Below, piece by piece: positions 11,680-23,470 of a stretch of 64,000 bases of DNA. The stretch lies in the NCBI GenBank assembly GCA_020205615.1, contig CM035153.1, forward strand, positions 77,781,571-77,845,570, in the 5' to 3' direction. The notes below the pieces were generated by a model that saw only the letters and a list, made by a program, of their open reading frames with translations, searched no databases and was not told where the DNA came from. Made by a program: the position numbers and the translations under genes. This DNA is from Panax quinquefolius. Its lineage: Eukaryota > Streptophyta > Magnoliopsida > Apiales > Araliaceae. The number at the start of each line of letters is the position of its first letter. Within the stretch, counting starts at the first letter, position 1.

Positions 11680-12318
11680 GTACATACGTTTAATGGATGT
11701 AGTTTTGATCAACATAGAGTACAATAAGTGATCACCTAGAAGTGCTCGTAAGTAATATCCGCTTACTTACGGACTTAGTTCCGGGTTGTCCTTTTTAAAG
11801 AAAGAATGAATACTGAGGTCTTTGATAGGAGTGAATGTTTTCATTGAATATTATTCATCAGGAAACATTTTGAAAGAAAGATGAAGTGCTATTTTGAATT
11901 ATCAATAGTACTTCATAACTATTGTTCAATTATCGAAGATATACGATTCATATGTATCAAGCATGTTGTTATTGAAATTGTTATACTTATTTGAACTAGT
12001 TATGCTCACTCTTGCTTGAACCATATGAATACAAATTAAGACCGAACGTCCAGAAGGATCAAATAAGGATAAAGGAAAAGCTAAGGAATATTATTAAGTT
12101 GTCTTGTAATGGTATAGGTCTATTGTTGTAATGTAATGAATATTATGACAAAGAACCTTTGTAATAGGTATAGAACCTGGTAAATGTAAATATTACCTTT
12201 AATATATAGGCGTTATGTTCGTTTTTTCGAGACTATTCAACTAAATGAATGTATGAATGTTTGTATAGTATAGCACCATCTGTCGGGTTGGAAGATACCC
12301 GGATTTTGGGTATTTATA

Positions 12319-12323
12319 ACTTA
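12319..12323. repeat. Target-site duplication of Z, right copy
   Basis: ACTTA, identical to 507–511. Sequence of LTR Y continues on both outer sides. Confidence 0.9.
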
Positions 12324-13719
12324 TATCTGACTTAAATCCATTAATTAATCATTCTTATCATTCCTTAGCATACATGTTCTACCACTACCCACTTCTCTAA
12401 CAATGGAAGAGAAAGAGAATCATGGTTTAAGATTGCTTACCCTTGAATATCACTTGGTTAATCTTTGATCTCCTTCTTGCTTCTTGAAATATGAAAGACT
12501 AACTTCCTAGCTTTTCTAGCTTATTTTCTCTAACAAATAAGCTCTCAACTTGTTAGATGAAATGAACAACCAACAAAAATAAAATACAAGCTTGCTATTT
12601 ATAGGAAAGTCTAAGTTAGGGTATAATGGTCATAACACCACTCCACCGCCTTACTAAACCTCCATACTATTCATTACTTAAACCCTAAGTTTACTTGCTC
12701 ACCAAATAAGTTACTTGGCCATCACAATACTTAACCATTAAGTTAACTTGTTAATCACATAAATTCACTTTGCTTGCTCATCACACATAAGCACTCTACT
12801 TAGCCTGTAAGTTACTTAACTTATCATTTGCTTAACCCTTAAGTCTACTTTCTCAACACACTTATTTCTTGGGCACCAAGATCACCCATATGATCATGGG
12901 TTTCCCCATGGATCCTCCTAATCCATTGGATTCTTACTTTGGGCTTTACATTCAATTAACTTAATTAACTTATCTTATACATTGGGCTTATAATTAAATA
13001 AACATTGGGCTTATTCATTAATTTACATTGGACTTAACATTACAAATATTTGGGCTTTAACATTAATTCGTATTGTGCTTTATTATTATCCCAATTGGAT
13101 ATTACAATCTCCTACTCATTTCTACAAATTCAATACATTTGGCTTAAAGTCTTATAACGTATAATCTACGTATTAATCTCATATCCTAACTCGTATACTT
13201 ATTTAATATACGACATTCCATCATTTATACATACTCGTATAATACCTCGTATTATACTCGTATTCATTACCTCGTACAATACTTACGTATTAAACAATTA
13301 TCGCTTTAATTCATTATACACATTTAAATTCCTTCTCGGAACTCACTTTCCCTAACCGTTAGATTTTAAGTCCGCAGGCGAAAAATTATGTTTTCCATAA
13401 CTGAAATATTATTAGATATTTTATACCACCTCCATATTCTATCATTACGTATTTCTCAAAAATTCAAAAATAATTCCCAAGCATAAATGCGTGAATAGTG
13501 TTTTTCAAAAATTTCGGAAAGCTTTTATCTTCGTCTTGGAAATTCAAACACTTTAATTCTACCACATAGCCAAAATACTACGACATTCGATATGTATAGG
13601 TCATGTAGAACGACCTTCAAATAGCTTACTCCCATAATTAATTAATTAAATTCATTTAATCCACATAATCAAATAAAATTTAATTCTCAAAATCCGATTT
13701 TTTTTCTCGGAAATTTTGG
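12324..13719 (-). mobile_element. LTR of Tekay-like element Y, proximal piece
   Basis: The reverse complement matches the first half of the Z LTRs, including the tatacgag-rich block (13190–13280) and the TATA box. It continues LTR Y from the piece at 1–506 across the Z insertion. Its outer end, the LTR start in minus orientation, is decayed. I place it near 13719, where homology to the Z LTR start fades. Divergence from the Z LTRs is much greater than between the two Z LTRs. Confidence 0.8.
12595..12604 (-). promoter_or_regulatory. TATA box in LTR Y
   Basis: CTATTTATAG is the inverted form of the TATA box in the Z LTRs, in the matching LTR position. Confidence 0.6.
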
Positions 13720-15734
13720 GCCAAGTGCTTGCAAAGACTGCAGGCAGGCAAAGCCTGAGAGAAGAGCTTTAAATTGCTCAACTCTCGGGGAAGTGAACAT
13801 ATAGTTCACATAATGTAACAATGAATCAAGTGAATTAAACCTTTAGTAATGGTTGAACGGGATTAAAAGACAAACAATGTAAATGCAAAATACGTAACCA
13901 ATATCTGGGGACTGTAGTTACGATAAAACGAACGTGTGGGATTACTATGACTGTGATTCCTTAGACATTGAGAGATGAGGGTGGAGTGTATGCGATTATT
14001 AAATTGGTAGAACCTATACACCGTGTATGGTTTGACCGTAAGGTAATGAATAATAATGATTAAACCTGTGAAAGGTGAAGAAACTGAATTAATGACGAGG
14101 ACATATAACGTTAAGAAGCCAAGTTAGTAATAATAACTTGGATAACGTTCTGAGTCGAATGAACTAGCCGTTATAAGATATGAATAAGGTAATACAACAT
14201 GCGTAATGCTATGAACACATAATATTAGCATTGAACGATCACTCTTAACATACTAAGAACTGTATGAATTAGACGATAAGAAATAAATCCTGAGGTATGA
14301 TATTTAGTTGCTAGAAAGCCATAAGGAATGAGAATTTAACTTAACGAACATTATAGTTTTAATGGTTCGGATAAGTTAAGTTTAGGTTATGGTATAATCG
14401 TAATCTTTAATGATTGACATATGGGAGCTAGGCTAAAGAATTCCTTTAGAGAGCGGAGGTATATACGAAACTGGCAACCGATCTAACTCAATGTGAAAGA
14501 CAGTGCAGATGAGACGGAAAACTAGTTTGTTGGATGTTTGTGGGAAACCACTTAGAGTACTATATGGACTATTAGTAGAGATTCGATGTGTGCTAAGTCC
14601 TAGAAAGGTTATGAGAAGATGATAAGAATATAAATCATCAAAGATGATGATAATATGAGTTAAGACATCTCTTTATGTCATAATGCCGTAAAACGATAAG
14701 GAAAGATGGTTACTTGAATTTAGGGTATAAACACGAATCATAAGGAGTAAGGTTAAGTTTAATCAATGCGTAAGTCAATTATATAACTAATTGGTGCATG
14801 TATTCCTTATGTGTTAAAGAGGGATTTCGATGAGCAGTTCAGCGTAAACTGTAACCTATAGCTGTGTGTAAGGAAAGTTTCCTAACTTCATTCATATTTG
14901 AAATGAATGCTAGTTTCTTAAACTTCTCAAATGTTGAACGTGAGAAGTTTTATCTATGTTCAAATGTGGGATATTTGTATAAGGTGGTAGAATGTATGAG
15001 GCCTTGTGCCATAATTTTAACACTTCGATGTTTCTATGATATATATTGTTCTATGGTTGAACTGTTCAATATAAAAATGTTTTGTTTATACATGAATCGT
15101 TATTGTTAAGTCTGTGCTAAAGATTCTAGCTGGACAGGATGTGTATAAAAAAAGGTAGAAGAATGAAAGAATTCAAAGTGAATGTGACTAATATTTTAAA
15201 ATGATAGGACTCGAGAAATTATTCCTATTATTCAAGCTGCTTCATAACCTTTGTTCCGTTATTGAAGTTTTAAAAGGATGTTTAGATTCTTGAGGTTGTT
15301 TATTCAACTACTATGACTTGCTGAGCAATTGAATGCTCACACTTACTTTAAATCAAAAATATTTTCAACGTACGAGTAGAATAACTTAAGGATTCCGAAA
15401 AGATCAAGCTGACTAGTATTCAAATAAAGTGTCATTCAGTATATGAATGAGCATGAAGATCAAGCCAAGACTTGTAATATAGAATAGTGTAATTTAGAAT
15501 AGTTTAATAAATTGTTATGTATCCTTGGTGACGGATAAAAGTCACTCTTGTAAGATATAAAGAATAATGTAACTATCATTATTTATAATGAACGAGGTAA
15601 TAAGGTATTAGAAGCTGGGATTTGAGAATGTATGTTGTTATATTTAGCTATATAATGATGTATGTTTGGAAGAAGATGGAACAGTGATGTATGAAATCTG
15701 GGTGTGAAGATAGATAGGATTTTGGGGCGTTATA
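13720..15734 (+). mobile_element. Truncated Tekay-type LTR of element X
   Basis: Plus-strand sequence with no useful ORF. Its 3' part parallels the Z LTR end block by block: a 'tgctcac.ctt' motif near 15333, a 'ccgaaaagatcaa' block near 15396, then GGATTTTGGGGCGTTATA at the very end, equivalent to Z's GGATTTGGGGGCGCTACA. Immediately after 15734 the RT frame of element T1 begins, so this is an LTR edge lying in T1. The left end is lost at LTR Y, which probably inserted into it. The remainder would lie off the window. Confidence 0.65.
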
Positions 15735-16330
15735 GATGAGGCCGAATGAAAATCGTCTGTAGAAAAAGGTTCACCAAGGAGGGATGAATGTTGTCTTCTC
15801 CCGGTCCTCTTCAGCAACCATGATTTGGTGGTACCTAGTAAAGCTGTCAACAAAAGAATACATGCCATACTGAGCTATATTATCAATGAGTATGTGGATA
15901 AATGGTACCGGGTAGTTGTCTTTGAGACAATCTTTGTTCAAATCCTTATAATCCATGTATACTCGCACCCTCCCTCCTAGTTTAGGAATAGGAACTATAT
16001 TTGATAGCCAATCAAGATATGTTTATACCATGATGATGCCGGCTTGAAATTGTTTCACAATTTCTTCCTTGACTTTCAAACTTCGCTCCGGGTTTTAATC
16101 GCTTCGAGTTTCGCTTTTATTTGGCTTGAATCCCTCTTTAATGGGTAGGCGACGAATGATGATGTCAGTGGACAAACCAATCTTATCTTTATGAGACCAT
16201 GCAAGCACATCCTGGAATTGGGTCAATAAAGTAATCATGTCATTATTTGGCTTGGGGTAAGGTCGATACTAATCTGGATCTGTTTGGGGTTTTCTAAGGT
16301 TTCAAGGTTGAAAGAGGTGGTTTGATCAAT
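15735..16330 (-). pseudogene. T1 reverse transcriptase N-terminal part (Tat-like), cut by X
   Basis: Minus-strand RT of a Tat/Ogre-like element. The stretch at 15968–15771 reads RVYMDYKDLNKDCLKD, PVPFIHILIDNIAQY and REKTTFIPPW, matching finger and palm motifs. It ends at the X LTR. The T2 copy of the same region (about 24940–25200) continues past this point, so T1's RT was interrupted here. The catalytic YVDD part of T1 must lie beyond the inserted material, outside the window. Upstream pieces near 16330–16000 are frameshifted. Confidence 0.85.
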
Positions 16331-17119
16331 GTTTTTCTTCGACCCATTCCTTGATCTCCTCAGGCACCTCATAGTTCTTAATCTCCATCAAGTCAGAGTC
16401 CAACTTTACATTAAAGTTGCAGTCCTTGTGAAGAATTGGCACTCCATCAACAAGTTTAGACAAATCTAACTCTGGTGTCCTAACAAAAATGCTTTCACTT
16501 AATATATGAAACTGTTTGATCGTACAAAGTGTTAGCATATTAAAAACAACTGCTAATACTATGCAACAAAAGTAAGCATTTATTGCTATCTACAGGGCAT
16601 AGGGATTTTCTACCCTTTTTACCCTTTTTAACAAATACAAGGAGTGCTGCACCAATTACCTAGAGTCAAGTCCTGATGGACAGCAGTGATGAAGGAGTGA
16701 TTATCATCCTCTTCCTCTTGAATGATGACCATGACGTCTGGACAATCATCATTTGGGATATCATCGTTCAAACCCTTTGTATATACTAGGATGTATATCT
16801 TTGATAAACGTCTCTTTATGTCTTGCTTGCACCTTTGATTCCTTTCCATAATGTCTGCGTCTGGAATTAGGACTTCTTTCCCTTTAGCCGATCTCAGCTT
16901 GGGAAACAGAATTCCCGCCACTACAGAGAGAAGAATTTTCCTTAGAGGCCGTACAGAATCTGAATCTGTATGTTTAGGCAATAACATTATAGATGAAGGA
17001 ACCGGTGTATGATTGTGAGGGTTCCTGTGACTTGACCCAGAGGAGTAGCCTAGTCCGGCTTTCCCTGTCTGGCTGGGAACTTAAATTGGGCATTTAATTC
17101 CTTGATGATTCTTTCCTAA
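16331..17119 (-). pseudogene. T1 protease–RT linker
   Basis: Two open stretches on the minus strand, 16987–16628 (119 codons) and 16538–16326 (70 codons), correspond to T2 sequence at about 23790–24560. Shared acidic pieces include DDCPDVMVIIQEEEDD and DGVPILHKDCNFN. The segment joins protease to RT in this family. I know no enzymatic role for it. It meets the T2 insertion at 17120. Confidence 0.75.
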
Positions 17120-17124
17120 CCCTT
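17120..17124. repeat. Target-site duplication of T2, left copy
   Basis: CCCTT before the left LTR, with CACTT at 35356–35360 after the right LTR (one mismatch). Joining the flanks across T2 restores continuity with the same T2-family sequence near 23755, which confirms the duplication. Confidence 0.8.
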
Positions 17125-17167
17125 TGTAGAAACTCAAAATTTTTCTGCCTACCTGTTACTAACATTT

Positions 17168-17668
17168 CAGGAAGTGCTGAATCTTCTTTCAGAGATAACC
17201 TTGGAAGATAGCTCAGCTTAATTTAGATACCACTAGAAGTTCAGTTTCAACCCCGGAAAACACACCAAGAGTATCCTTTCCCCATCTCGGAGATAACCCC
17301 GAGGATAGCAGTGCAAATACCAAAAATTCCACCGAAGAAGGCCGATTCATCTTGGAGCTAACCCCGAGATGTTCAGTCTTAGTCCCGAAAATAACACCGA
17401 GAAAGACAATGTCAAACTTGGAGATAACCCCAAGGAGTGCAGTTGCAGTTCCGGAGATAACCCCAAAAATGCTTATTTCAAATGCATGTAGTCAGCTTCA
17501 ACTTTGGGACTCCCACCGAGGCACTTAATTTCCAAACCCAGAGATAACCCTGGGAGGACAGGAACACCTCAGAGACAACCTTGAGGGCAATCAACACTTT
17601 GTTGCATCAATCTGGAGATAACCTCTTAAGCAACGCTCGCTTTATCTCGACAAAACCGAAGATAACCC
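17168..17668 (+). repeat. Interspersed GAGATAACCCCGAG motif array in T2 left LTR
   Basis: About ten imperfect copies of a 14–16-base motif centred on GAGATAACCCCGAG occur in 500 bp, separated by 25–70 bp of less repetitive sequence. Examples begin near 17192, 17284, 17417, 17453, 17539 and 17657. The array recurs in the right LTR (32850–33320) and, inverted, at 54400–54730 and 55780–56110. I do not know a function. A repeated protein-binding site or a decayed tandem repeat are both possible. Confidence 0.8.
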
Positions 17669-18289
17669 CGGTGAAGGGAAAAGTGAAAAGGCCACCTCAA
17701 CCCCGCATGACAGCGTCTCAACAAACAATAATCAACATACATTCTACACAACAATGTCCCACAAGAACCAAGGAGTTGCAATCTCGAGTGACTACTACGT
17801 AAGGCAGCACACCGGATAGAATTTGAAGCCTGGATAGATAGGACATGGTTCCATCTTCCTGACTTCGTACAACCTCTAATCCCATGTTATTGCATAGCTC
17901 TCGACAAAAACATTCCAAAATAGGTCTTATACACCTCAATCAGATACTCAGATTGAAGTTCAGCAAGTTCGAGCAGACATCACATTGCACGCGTGCACGT
18001 ATTTGGAGACGGCGGGACCCGCAGAGCCCGGGCCACCTCGGGCAGCCAGCAGTGCACCTGCGGCTCTCGGTTCTAAAAATATAGAGCCTGGGGAGTCCAT
18101 ATTCAAGAGAAAAAAGGAGAGGAAGCCCTATCCAATTTGCTCTGTACACACGCTATATTAAGTGCTTTCTCATTTTAAATACGTGTTAGCTCACATATAG
18201 CTATATTTTTACCGACGGGAACCGAGTGTTCATCCACTTAAAGTCATAGAAGTCTTATTTGGCAGCCCACTGTAAGCCTTCTTACACAT

Positions 18290-18296
18290 TATAAAA
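18290..18296 (+). promoter_or_regulatory. Candidate TATA box, T2 left LTR
   Basis: TATAAAA follows a conserved block (cactgtaagccttcttacaca) that is also present in the right LTR with TATAAA at 33955. It lies upstream of the (TA)n tracts, which makes it the better promoter candidate. Confidence 0.5.
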
Positions 18297-18379
18297 CCTT
18301 TCTCTTCATCTTTGCACACACTCTTCTTCACGTTGAGAGTCGTGTTATATGTGTATGCCCGAACTTCTATTCGTGATTT

Positions 18380-18387
18380 TCATTTTC

Positions 18388-18420
<33 letters not shown>

Positions 18421-18568
18421 GGACTAACATTATCGAGTTATGCCTCGATTGAGCCCGGACTCAAGTCCGGAGCGTTTATTTGCTTTTTATTTATATATTT
18501 TATATTTATATATATGAACTATTGTCGAACTTTGTTGGATGAGCCTTGATTTTACATTGAGGATTTAC

Positions 18569-18609
<41 letters not shown>

Positions 18610-18734
18610 CTGTTGTCGAACTTTGTTCGATGAGCTCGATTTTATATCCTAATGCGTTTCGCTTATATATATATATAAGTGGTAAATGCACGGATATATA
18701 TCGATCCCGACTCGATTTATTATTTAATGATTTG

Positions 18735-18777
<43 letters not shown>

Positions 18778-18937
18778 TTTTTGCTGTGCCTTGAGTTTAC
18801 TTTCGTGGCGGTTGATCATTTTTTCGCTTTTTTTACATTCCGTCCGCCTGGAGTTTCTTTTGCGTGGTGGTTGATCGCATTTACTTCTTTATTTACATTT
18901 TCGATCCTCCAAAGAGGTGCTTCGTGGTGGTTGATCA

Positions 18938-18989
<52 letters not shown>

Positions 18990-19085
18990 ACTTTTATATA
19001 TTTACATTTCGATCCCCCATGGAGGTGTTTCGTGGTGGTTGATCATGTCTATACGTATATATATATTTATAGCTTTATATATATA
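18380..19085 (+). repeat. (TA)n tracts and about 110-bp repeats in T2 left LTR
   Basis: Long (TA)n runs at about 18389–18412, 18571–18606, 18740–18772 and 18941–18984 alternate with related units. One unit carries TTGTCGAACTTTGTT.GATGAGC (near 18513 and 18610). Another carries GTGGTTGATCATGTCTATA (near 18925 and 19033, with older versions near 18805 and 18866). Several open frames here are merely Tyr-Ile translations of TA repeats. Confidence 0.88.
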
Positions 19086-19886
19086 ACTACTTATCGCTTT
19101 TCATATAAAGCTGCGACATAATGTGAGCCTAGGAATCATGTGATCACAGATTCAAATCCATTGAATCTAGATTCTTGGTTCCCATGATGGACATTTTCAA
19201 ATTGTAAGCGATTTTTATAAATTATTCACGGTGTTTGAATTTCCTTAGATGGCTTTCATGCCCATGAGGAGTTCGACACTACTATATATTATTTTCTCAA
19301 GATGCTTCAGATCTCTAAAATAAAAGCAATCAAGCCAAACATTTAATAATAAAATGGAAGTGTGAAAAGGTCTTAATTACTATTGAGCATAGGGTTTGAA
19401 AAACTCTTTTACAAAACCTCACTATTATATCATGTCTAAAAATTGAATTTTTCATACAAATTCAAACCCTTTTTATATAGGTGTAACGAGGCCTCACACT
19501 ACTTCTAAATAATCGCACATGAACTACACACACACACATATTCATATAACAATTTCTTGAAAAGTGGCGATCACCGTGGTAACACTTGATGATGTCGGGG
19601 GTTCTAACACCTTTCCTCCACATAATCAAGCCCCGAACCCAAATGAATCTAAGTTTCACAGACCCGTGTAGCGAGTGTCACATCATTGGGTCAATGTGCA
19701 AACCTTTTTCTCATTGCGTTGGTGTAACAAGTTAAAAACACCAACTGGCAACTCTTACAGTCAAATTGTCGACATATACATGTCGACCTTTTTCACTTAT
19801 TTTTTCAAACAAATCTCACATAAACATGAGAACACCAAAGAACAAGAATATAAAAGGAACAAATAAAAATCCCGACGTAGACAAAG

Positions 19887-19904
19887 TGGTGACTCACTTT
19901 GGGG
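19887..19904 (+). other. Primer-binding site of T2
   Basis: TGGTGACTCACTTTGGGG lies 3 bp after the LTR. The T1 copy (minus strand, 53951–53970) reads TGGCGACTTCTGCTAGGGAC and is closer to the TGGCGACTC…GGGGAC form common in Tat-lineage elements. tRNA-Arg is the reported primer for Ogre. I cannot verify the tRNA here. Confidence 0.75.
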
Positions 19905-20630
19905 ATACGAAGAAGAGGGCTTAAGTCGCTACTACAAGCTTTTCAAAATCGTTATATACTTGTGTACGATCGTTGCATTTAAATTTTGATGAATGTGTAC
20001 GAATGCATTTTACTTATCAGACCGCAAAATATCTATCTGTGATATTAGTGCTTCGCAGATGTCATCATTTTCGAAATGGTGAGACACCTTTTATGTGAAT
20101 GTATGTTGTGTGGTTCCTCCACCAAAAGGCTATCCTATAGGTGTTTGATTCTTTGAGTCGTAGGAAGACTAATTCCAACGAGGCTCAAGAAAGGCACCAC
20201 CCATATTCGCTCTAGTTGAAAGACCAGATTAACTTCCGTCGAGTAAATTGCGATGATCTGGGAACCTTCATGCCAAAAAAGCCGCAAGAGTAACCTAAGA
20301 TAGGTCACCGATAAACCAAACGCGGAGGAAAGTCTCTTCATGCTTTCCATTTTCAATTAGCTGTAAAGATAATTACTTGTAATTTATTCCATGTTCATCT
20401 ATATGTAATGGAAAATATGAAGAATATTTGCATATGCATATTAATCTGAAGACATGCTATCAAATGACACCCATTTTGTAGGATAATATTCCTAAAATGG
20501 ACACATTATGATAGCATGTAAACATTTATACATTCCCTAAGACTAAACTACATAAGTTTTTGTAGGGAAACAATTGGGCTTGTTACCCGCTCAAAATCCA
20601 AAAAGGCCACGAGCCTACAACCAACTATGT
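19905..20630 (+). other. T2 5' leader
   Basis: Non-coding leader between primer site and gag. Its first part matches T1 at 53832–53950 and its middle (near 20290–20350) matches T1 at about 36970–37034, which shows where the Tekay array split T1. No supported ORF. Confidence 0.7.
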
Positions 20631-22290
20631 TTTAAATCGACCGCCTAATCCCGCCTCTCATCTCACAAGAAGAGTTTGATGGATTAAGCAAGCAAATTCT
20701 GATTTGGTTGTTCTCGCTTAAAGAATTACACCAATCTACTCTGGGGTTCATGAAAACCGTGATATATACGTAATCCTCTGCAGAATGAGGAGCACAAGGT
20801 TCGAGATAAAACAACATCGAACTTTAGTTGGATATGACCAACAAAATTCTGAAAACATCCATCTTAAAGAAGATCCGACACCGGTGATATCATGAAGAAA
20901 GTCCTTCAAATGGAGGAAACCATTTGTTCTATCGATGGGATTGGAACACACGGGGTGTGTTTCATATGTTGACCTTTATATATTACATGGTGTGCATAAT
21001 CGAGAGAAGTTCAAAACTCCCGACTTTGAAAAGTATGATGGATTAGGAGATCCTTACACACATTTGAAGATATTCAAAGGAGAACTTGGATCTTATGCGA
21101 GAGGACGAGAAGCTCATAATTCAAATTTGTTCTAGAAGAGTCTTTGGAGAAGCCCGATCATGGTATACCCAGTTAGACAACTCAAAGATCCATAGTCGGG
21201 AGGAACTAGTTCATGCCTTCCTCATTCAAGATAGCTTTCAATCTCGGATGGCTCCTAACGAAGATCGATTTCCAAGGTCAAGAAACCGCCTAATGAGTCT
21301 TTCAGAGAGTACGCTCAAAGGTGGAGGCGCCTTCTTCCGCTCAAGTTATTCCTTCCATGACGTAATCGAAATGGTCATAACCTTCATAGACATACAAGAA
21401 GCTCCTTTCTATGAAAGAGTTTTGCGATGGCATTGGCAAGCCATTTTTGAAATGATCAAGCACGGAGAGATGGTGAGATGGGATTAAAGCCGGGAAAGAT
21501 TCAAGACCTAACTCGCTCTTAAAGCGATTCTTTGAGCACATCCGATCGGAACTTATGTAAATAACCCGGAAGGTCCATAAAAGAAATAGGAAGTTGTTTC
21601 CTTGATACTACAAGGTCAAAAATGCAATCGGAATATGCCTATCCAAAGGAGAAACTATTCCACTTTGCAAGCACAGTCTTCAAACCCTCCATTGCCTAAA
21701 GGGGGAGAAGTCAAACTCCCCGAGTGTTCACACCTTTAGGGGAATCACCGAGAATATCCTCGCTCTTCCGACTACTCGTAAGAAAATTACACATCTTCTT
21801 CTACCACCCAACCCGAATGGGAGGGGTTTCAATGCTACTCTCAAGTGTGCTTATCATGCCGGACATCGGGACATGACACTTAAGATTGATGGGCCTTGAA
21901 ACACAAGATCTAGGACTTAATCGACAATGGGGAGATTGTCGTGACTAAACCCGACCAACCTCATGTGCAAGACAATCCTCTTCCTCAACACAAAGAGGGA
22001 GAGGTCAATATGATTAATTGGAATAGTGGACTGAGTTCCAATTACGTAGTGAATCTTCCCAGACTAGCAAAGACAAGATCTTGACGAGATGGGATTATCG
22101 CAGATTTCGATTTATAATGGAGCAAAAGATTAAAGCTCTTTGCAAACAAGTCGATCAGTTGATAGAACTGGTGATTCATCAACACCAAGTCACACGCCAA
22201 TTAATCAGTCATGAGCATGCTAGTCTCCTTCCTTTTGTCATGAATATCCCATCCTCGCCTTCAGAAAGTGAAATCATCGGAGGATAAAAT
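20631..22290 (+). pseudogene. gag: T2 gag, broken
   Basis: Gag of the Tat type. Recognisable in order: MEETICSIDGIGTH (about 20910–20952), REKFKTPDFEKYDGLGDPYTHL (about 21003–21068), ICSRRVFGEARSWYTQLDNS (about 21128–21187), HSREELVHAFL (about 21190–21225) and EMVITFIDIQEAPFYERVL (about 21370–21426). The pattern matches the KF.(M/V)PEF.KY.G…RWYM.L…A.YERL signature of Tat gags. At least two frameshifts and stops separate the parts. A later open stretch at 22081–22287 is Gln/Lys-rich and may be the gag C-terminus. Confidence 0.85.
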
Positions 22291-23130
22291 TACGAAAAGA
22301 GCATGTGCCAAACCCTTCGGGATTTTGCTAACAAACGAGAATTTACATATCTTGGCCAACCTATAGAGGAGATATTTCAAATATTTATCAATGAAGGAAG
22401 AATTAAATCCTTCTACCTCCAATCAATCCTCGTTCCATATAGTTTAATTATGAGGAGTATACCAATATCACTCCCATTCTCATGATCACAAAGACGTAAA
22501 AAATGTTGGGCACTCCGCCACCTCATTCAAAATTTAATTACATGCGGTGTCCTGCAAATGGCAGACGATGACACTTTGTTACTCGAGAGTGGGAACACAT
22601 ATCCTACAAAATAGAAGGATGACATAGTAGTTATATCGATGAAGATGATTTGGTGCCGAGCAGTCCACAATACAAGCAATTCAACTCAAAGGAGTTGACA
22701 ATCCTTTGAAAGTAGCCGCACTGAGCCAATTAACATACCATTCAAACCACAATATCCTATTGTTAGCCTTCTGCCGTAAAGTCCCATGGAATTATGGGTA
22801 AATTGTGAAGGATCTACATCACATACTCATTGTTGTAATGTTGAAGGAGAATCCATCGTATCTTCCCCATCGGGTGATAAAGCCCGCCATCAAATCAAAT
22901 GGGAAAGTTACCATGGAGAAGATTGAAGAATTCCTCCGCACCATGGGCCATATGAAGCTAAAGTGGTTTTAAGCTTGAAAGAAGCTCCACAAACAAATTT
23001 CCATATTGGAATTAGTTTTCGCTTCAAGATCTAATGAAGGTATTACTAAGGGACTTGGAAGAAGCCCATTTACCAAAAAATCGGTGTATGTGGAAAAATT
23101 TCAACATCTAGTTAATCACATTTTCAATGT
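22291..23130 (+). other. T2 gag–protease junction, no clear domain
   Basis: About 840 bp with only short frames (for example 22303–22485). A zinc knuckle is not visible. The corresponding part of T1 is missing because of a deletion at about 35904. It presumably encoded the end of gag and linker before decay. Confidence 0.5.
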
Positions 23131-23470
23131 AATGTGATATCTTTCATTGATGATGACATACCCATTGAAGGGACCGATCATCGTAAGCCGTTGCACATAG
23201 CGATTTTGTCCTCGGGATACATGGTTGGAGGAGTCTTGATAGATGGAAGTTCATCTCTGAATATATGTCCTTATGCTACCTTGGAAAAGATGAATATCAA
23301 CCCCAAGAGGATCAAAAGCGACCATTCGGTTATCAAAGCTTTTGATGGGTCCCAACGAAATGCCGTTGGAGTGATTGAATTACCAAAGTGGAGATTGGTC
23401 CACATACACTCACTATATTCTTTCACGTGCTCAAAATAGCCACATAATGCAACTCGCTATTGGGAAGACC
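23131..23470 (+). pseudogene. T2 protease
   Basis: Open stretch 23134–23439 of 101 codons. SSGYMVGGVLIDGSSSLNIC (about 23206–23265) is the aspartic protease active-site region, where D-G-S-S stands for the usual D-(T/S/G)-(G/S)-A. The downstream ATLEKMNI piece is usual for Tat proteases. T1 has the matching YMVGSVIIDGGSS at about 35854–35895. Confidence 0.85.

Larger units (their letters stand above)
512..12318 (+). mobile_element. Element Z: full-length Tekay/Del-like chromovirus
   Basis: An 11.8-kb LTR retrotransposon with left LTR 512–3273, primer site, leader with an extra ORF, gag, protease, RT, RNase H, integrase, chromodomain, polypurine tract 8947–8959 and right LTR 8960–12318. The order PR-RT-RH-IN is Ty3/gypsy. 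The C-terminal tail (8640–8907) carries the LSYEE…I.DRKEQ…VLW…EEATWE pattern of the Tekay/Del group of plant chromoviruses. Perfect ACTTA duplications flank it, so it inserted as a unit into LTR Y. Several frameshifts and stops in gag and pol make it non-autonomous now. Confidence 0.95.
8960..12318 (+). repeat. Right (3') LTR of Z
   Basis: 3359 bp. It starts TGTAACGATC. Its end has decayed from the GCGCTACA seen in the left LTR to TATTTATA, with ACTTA following directly. It matches the left LTR along its length except for the 591-bp segment at 11089–11679 and small indels, many at CG sites. Confidence 0.93.
17125..19883 (+). repeat. Left LTR of T2
   Basis: 2759 bp, from TGTAGAAACTC to GACGTAGACA just before the primer site. 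Internal order: GAGATAACC motif array (17168–17668), a GC-rich tract near 17980–18070, a TATA box at 18290, (TA)n tracts with about 110-bp repeats (18380–19085), then a 3' portion. The right LTR at 32787–35355 has the same order. Confidence 0.9.

Noticed and set aside
14864..15109. 81-codon open frame inside LTR X
   Set aside because: It lies in a degenerate LTR, has no domain, and is Cys/Phe/Tyr-rich like a chance translation of AT-rich DNA.
17168..17668. Could the GAGATAACC motif array be a CRISPR array?
   Set aside because: Motifs are short, imperfect and irregularly spaced, lie within an LTR of a plant retrotransposon, and have no cas genes nearby.
18679..19121. Open frames of 135 and 85 codons in the T2 left LTR
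   Set aside because: They are mostly YIYIYI translations of (TA)n tracts joined by the repeated unit.
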